DNA from: Acidimicrobiales bacterium
GTDB lineage: Bacteria; Actinomycetota; Acidimicrobiia; Acidimicrobiales; Palsa-688
Assembly (NCBI GenBank): GCA_030039575.1
Contig: JASHVH010000468.1
Coordinates: 1 to 8,723, forward strand
Reading direction: 5' to 3'
Length of the DNA stretch: 8,723 nucleotides
Of this stretch, positions 6,566 to 8,723 are shown piece after piece. The notes beneath the pieces were generated by a model. The model was not told the DNA's origin. It ran no database searches and saw only the letters and a list, made by a program, of their open reading frames with translations. Numbering within the stretch: the stretch's first letter is position 1; each line of letters opens with the position of its first letter. A program made the position numbers and the translations under genes.

Positions 6566-7912
6566 TCACCGGCGCTTTTTGCGCTTGGCGGCCGCCTTTT
6601 TCCCAGCGCTGCGACGGGCCGCCGCGCCGGCCAGGCCCGGCATCTGGCGCATGTACTGCTGGACCTGCTTGAACCGCTCGAGGAGCTCGTTCACCTCCTG
6701 GACGGTGGTGCCTGAACCGGCCGCTATGCGCGAGCGGCGGGAGCCGTTGATGATGGACGGGTCCGCCCTTTCGGCCGGCGTCATCGAATGAATTATCGCC
6801 TCCACCGGTTTAAGCATTGAATCGTCCAGCTGGGCATTGCGGACTTCTTTCGGGACACTCGGCAGCATCCCCACCAGGCCCGAAAGTGGCCCCATCTTTT
6901 TCACCGCCTGCAACTGTTCCAGGAAGTCGTCGAGCGTGAGGCGGCCCTCGGCCAGTTTGGCTGCCGCCTTTTCGGCGTCCTCGCGCTCCATAACTTGTTC
7001 GGCCCGGTCGATAAGCGTGAGGACGTCACCCATCCCGAGGATGCGCCCGGCCATGCGGTCCGGGTGGAAAAGCTCGAAATCTTCGACCTTTTCCCCGGTG
7101 GACGCAAATGCGATAGGCCGGCCCACCACTTCCTTGACCGATAACGCCGCGCCGCCGCGGGCGTCGCCGTCGATCTTCGAAAGGACGACAGCGTCGAGGT
7201 CCAGCGTCTGGTGAAAAGCCTCGGCGGTCGTGACGGCGTCCTGGCCGGTCATGGCGTCAATAACGAGGAACGTGTAATGCGGCTGGACCGCTTCGGAAAT
7301 CTGGCGGACCTGTTCCATCATCTCGGCGTCGATGTGCAGGCGGCCGGCAGTGTCGACTATCAGGACGTCCCGCCCTATCCGGACCGCCTCGGCCAGTCCT
7401 TTTTTCGCTACGGTCACGGGGTCGGAGGGCTCGGAGAAGACCGGGACGCCGACCTGGCCGCCAAGGACGCGCAGCTGCTCGACGGCGGCCGGGCGCTGGA
7501 GGTCGGCCCCGACGAGGAGCGGGTTCCGGCCCTGTTGCTTGAACCACCGGCCCAGCTTGGCGGCGACGGAGGTTTTGCCTGCGCCCTGCAGGCCGGCGAG
7601 GAGGACGACCGTCGGGGGCCTGGAGGCGTACGTGACCTTCAACGCCGTCCCGCCGAGGACCCTGACGAGCTCGTCGTGGACCACCTTGACGACTTGCTGG
7701 CCCGGCGTCAGGCTGCGGGAAAGCTCGGCGCCGACGAGCTCCGTGCGCAGACGGCCTACCACGTCCCGGACCACCAGCAGGTTGACGTCCGCCTGGAGCA
7801 GGGCCATGCGGATCTCGCGCAGGGCTTCGTCGACGTCGTCCTGGTTGAGCCGGCCGCGACCCCGGAGGCGCGTGAAAATGCCTTCGAACCGGTCGGAAAG
7901 GGCCTCGAACAT
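6566..7912 (-). CDS. ffh: Signal recognition particle protein Ffh (SRP54)
   Basis: 448 residues, normal length. Ffh is the SRP GTPase that binds 4.5S/SRP RNA and signal sequences of nascent membrane proteins and docks with FtsY. The N domain (1-90) contains ALLQADVN. The G domain has G1 GLQGAGKTS (107-115), DLQRPAAVEQL (137-147), DTAGR (187-191), SKIDGDARGG (245-254; most homologues have TKLD) and STGEK (271-275). The M domain (about 300-430) has GPLSGLVGMLP and the SRP-RNA-binding SRRSRIAAGSG (391-401). It ends in a basic Lys/Arg tail (433-448). The ATG at 7912 gives the standard N-terminus and has no Shine-Dalgarno, but a TAGCAT lies 9 nt upstream. It heads the cluster; the neighbour upstream is a divergent MaoC gene rather than the more common smc/ftsY. 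Confidence 0.97.
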   Translation of the reverse strand: MFEALSDRFEGIFTRLRGRGRLNQDDVDEALREIRMALLQADVNLLVVRDVVGRLRTELVGAELSRSLTPGQQVVKVVHDELVRVLGGTALKVTYASRPPTVVLLAGLQGAGKTSVAAKLGRWFKQQGRNPLLVGADLQRPAAVEQLRVLGGQVGVPVFSEPSDPVTVAKKGLAEAVRIGRDVLIVDTAGRLHIDAEMMEQVRQISEAVQPHYTFLVIDAMTGQDAVTTAEAFHQTLDLDAVVLSKIDGDARGGAALSVKEVVGRPIAFASTGEKVEDFELFHPDRMAGRILGMGDVLTLIDRAEQVMEREDAEKAAAKLAEGRLTLDDFLEQLQAVKKMGPLSGLVGMLPSVPKEVRNAQLDDSMLKPVEAIIHSMTPAERADPSIINGSRRSRIAAGSGTTVQEVNELLERFKQVQQYMRQMPGLAGAAARRSAGKKAAAKRKKRR

Positions 7913-7921
7913 CAGCGGGCC

Positions 7922-7927
7922 ATGCTA
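7922..7927 (-). promoter_or_regulatory. Putative -10 box (TAGCAT) for ffh
   Basis: On the minus strand TAGCAT fits TAnnnT and ends 9 nt before the ffh ATG, giving a predicted 5' leader of about 2 nt. There is no Shine-Dalgarno. No convincing -35 is seen at 16-18 nt upstream. The 121-bp region to 8033 must hold the promoters of both ffh and the divergent MaoC gene. Confidence 0.35.
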
Positions 7928-8012
7928 CCGTCCGCTCGGGCCGGCCGTTCGGTATGACGTCGGGCCTCCGGCACCCTGTGGCCCTCGCCGGGCGGCCTGG
8001 CCAGCGCGTGCC

Positions 8013-8027
8013 AGGTTGGCCTAACCT
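8013..8027 (+). promoter_or_regulatory. Palindrome overlapping a -10-like TAACCT upstream of the MaoC gene
   Basis: AGGTT-GGCCT-AACCT is an inverted repeat with perfect 5-bp arms and a 5-nt centre. Its right half contains TAACCT (8022-8027), a TAnnnT -10-like box 6 nt before the ATG at 8034, so a leaderless transcript is likely. A dimeric repressor on the palindrome would cover the -10 box. No -35 or Shine-Dalgarno is visible. Confidence 0.4.
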
Positions 8028-8033
8028 GCCCGC

Positions 8034-8489
8034 ATGAGCACCATCGCGCTGGACCTAAACGAGCTGAAGGCGAAAACGGGCTCTCACCTCGGGTACAGCA
8101 ACTGGCATACCGTGACCCAGGAAGAGGTCAACCTCTTCGCCGACGCCACCAATGACCACCAGTGGATCCACGTCGACCCTGAACGGGCCAAGGCCGGGCC
8201 GTTCGGCACCACCATCGCCCATGGTTACTTCACCCTCTCCCTGGGCCCCAGCCTCGTGGGCGAGATCGTGTCGTTCGAAGGGGCCCGCATGGGCGTCAAC
8301 TATGGGCTCAACCGGGTACGGTTCCCGTCGCCCGTGCCAGTGGGGTCGAAGCTCCGCTGCGGGGCCGGGCTCGAGTCCGTGGAGGAGTTCGAGGGCGGTT
8401 GCCAGGTGACGCTGAAACTGACGTTCGAGGTGGAGGGTTCAGCCAAGCCGTCCTGTGTCGCAGATGTCCTCTTCCGCTACTACTTCTGA
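8034..8489 (+). CDS. MaoC-family (R)-specific enoyl-CoA hydratase, HtdZ/NodN-like
   Basis: 151 residues, a single hot-dog (MaoC) domain. Family members hydrate trans-2-enoyl-CoA to (R)-3-hydroxyacyl-CoA. The hydratase-2 catalytic motif is present: Asp41 and His46 in FADATNDHQWIHVDPERA (35-52), then GPFGTTIAHGYFTLSL (55-70). Later segments NYGLNRVRFPSPVPVGSKLR (89-108) and EVEGSAKPSCVADVL are close to what I recall of Mycobacterium HtdZ (Rv0130, also 151 residues) and of NodN-type proteins, so this subgroup is favoured. Substrate chain length cannot be told. The start ATG has no ribosome binding site but a -10-like box 6 nt upstream. Its 3' end overlaps the methyltransferase gene by 26 bp, so the two are probably co-transcribed, although no shared pathway is obvious. 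Confidence 0.9.
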   Translation: MSTIALDLNELKAKTGSHLGYSNWHTVTQEEVNLFADATNDHQWIHVDPERAKAGPFGTTIAHGYFTLSLGPSLVGEIVSFEGARMGVNYGLNRVRFPSPVPVGSKLRCGAGLESVEEFEGGCQVTLKLTFEVEGSAKPSCVADVLFRYYF

Positions 8490-8723
8490 GAGGGCGGAGG
8501 ACCTTCCACAGGGCGAGGAGAAGGTCCGGGCCGTCCGGCACATGTTCGACACCATTGCCGGGCGCTACGAGCTCGTCAACCGGGTCGTCTCGCTCGGGAT
8601 GGACCGAGGGTGGCGGCACCGGTGCCTTGACGCCCTCGGCCTGCCTGCCGGGTCGGTGGTGCTGGACGTCGCCTGCGGGACCGGGGACCTCTGCCGCGAG
8701 TTAGCCGGCCGGGGCCAGACCCC
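8464..8723 (+). CDS. ubiE: UbiE/MenG-type demethylmenaquinone methyltransferase, 5' part (cut by window end)
   Basis: 86 complete residues are visible and the frame runs off the window; a full protein is about 230-250. The sequence VRHMFDTIAGRYELVNRVVS (25-44) and LGMDRGWRHR (45-53) are the N-terminal UbiE signature, and VVLDVACGTGDL (65-76) is the SAM-binding motif I of class I methyltransferases. In actinobacteria, which use menaquinone, this enzyme methylates demethylmenaquinone (also called MenG). The ATG at 8464 is chosen because it is in frame and 26 residues upstream of MFD, as is usual; it lies within the MaoC gene and has no clear Shine-Dalgarno, so translation may be coupled. An ATG at 8542 would remove part of the signature. 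Related C-methyltransferases cannot be fully excluded from this fragment. Confidence 0.88.
   Translation, partial: MSSSATTSERAEDLPQGEEKVRAVRHMFDTIAGRYELVNRVVSLGMDRGWRHRCLDALGLPAGSVVLDVACGTGDLCRELAGRGQT

Noticed and set aside
7211..7957. 248- and 230-residue plus-strand open frames opposite ffh
   Set aside because: Antisense to the conserved G domain of Ffh; composition is that of a complementary-strand shadow and no motif is recognisable.
8399..8704. 101-residue plus-strand frame at the right end
   Set aside because: It is a +1 shadow of the UbiE/MenG frame starting at 8464, which carries the VVLDVACGTGDL motif.

Overview
The window is high-GC DNA with densely packed genes. It most likely comes from an actinobacterium, and the ribosomal protein sequences and gene order fit the class Acidimicrobiia. 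This placement rests on GC content, GTG starts, the style of the S16, L19 and TrmD proteins, and a MaoC protein close to the mycobacterial HtdZ/NodN-like type. It was not tested by a search.

Left part (1-4178): two divergent genes share a 94-bp intergenic region. On the minus strand is a membrane-anchored or secreted seven-repeat FG-GAP beta-propeller protein of unknown role. On the plus strand is a 916-residue LAL/MalT-like regulator with an N-terminal AAA ATPase and a C-terminal LuxR-type helix-turn-helix. This is the accessory part of the window.

Middle part (4277-7912, minus strand): the conserved translation and secretion cluster ffh - rpsP - khpA (KH protein) - rimM - trmD - rplS. Ffh is the signal recognition particle GTPase. 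S16 and L19 are ribosomal proteins. RimM matures the 30S subunit and TrmD makes m1G37 in tRNA. The genes from rpsP to rplS are separated by 13 nt or less or overlap, which points to one transcript with translational coupling. A small hairpin spans the rimM stop and trmD start. The gap between rplS and the convergent regulator carries a coding-like fragment that may be a gene remnant.

Right part (8034-8723, plus strand): a MaoC-fold (R)-hydratase gene overlaps by 26 bp the start of a UbiE/MenG-type (demethylmenaquinone) methyltransferase, which the window edge cuts off.

Three start codons (regulator, ffh, MaoC) have a TAnnnT -10-like box 6-9 nt upstream and no Shine-Dalgarno sequence, which suggests leaderless transcripts. 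I saw no RNA genes, CRISPR array, insertion sequence or phage module. Most of the window is ordinary housekeeping DNA; the propeller/regulator pair is the least explained part.
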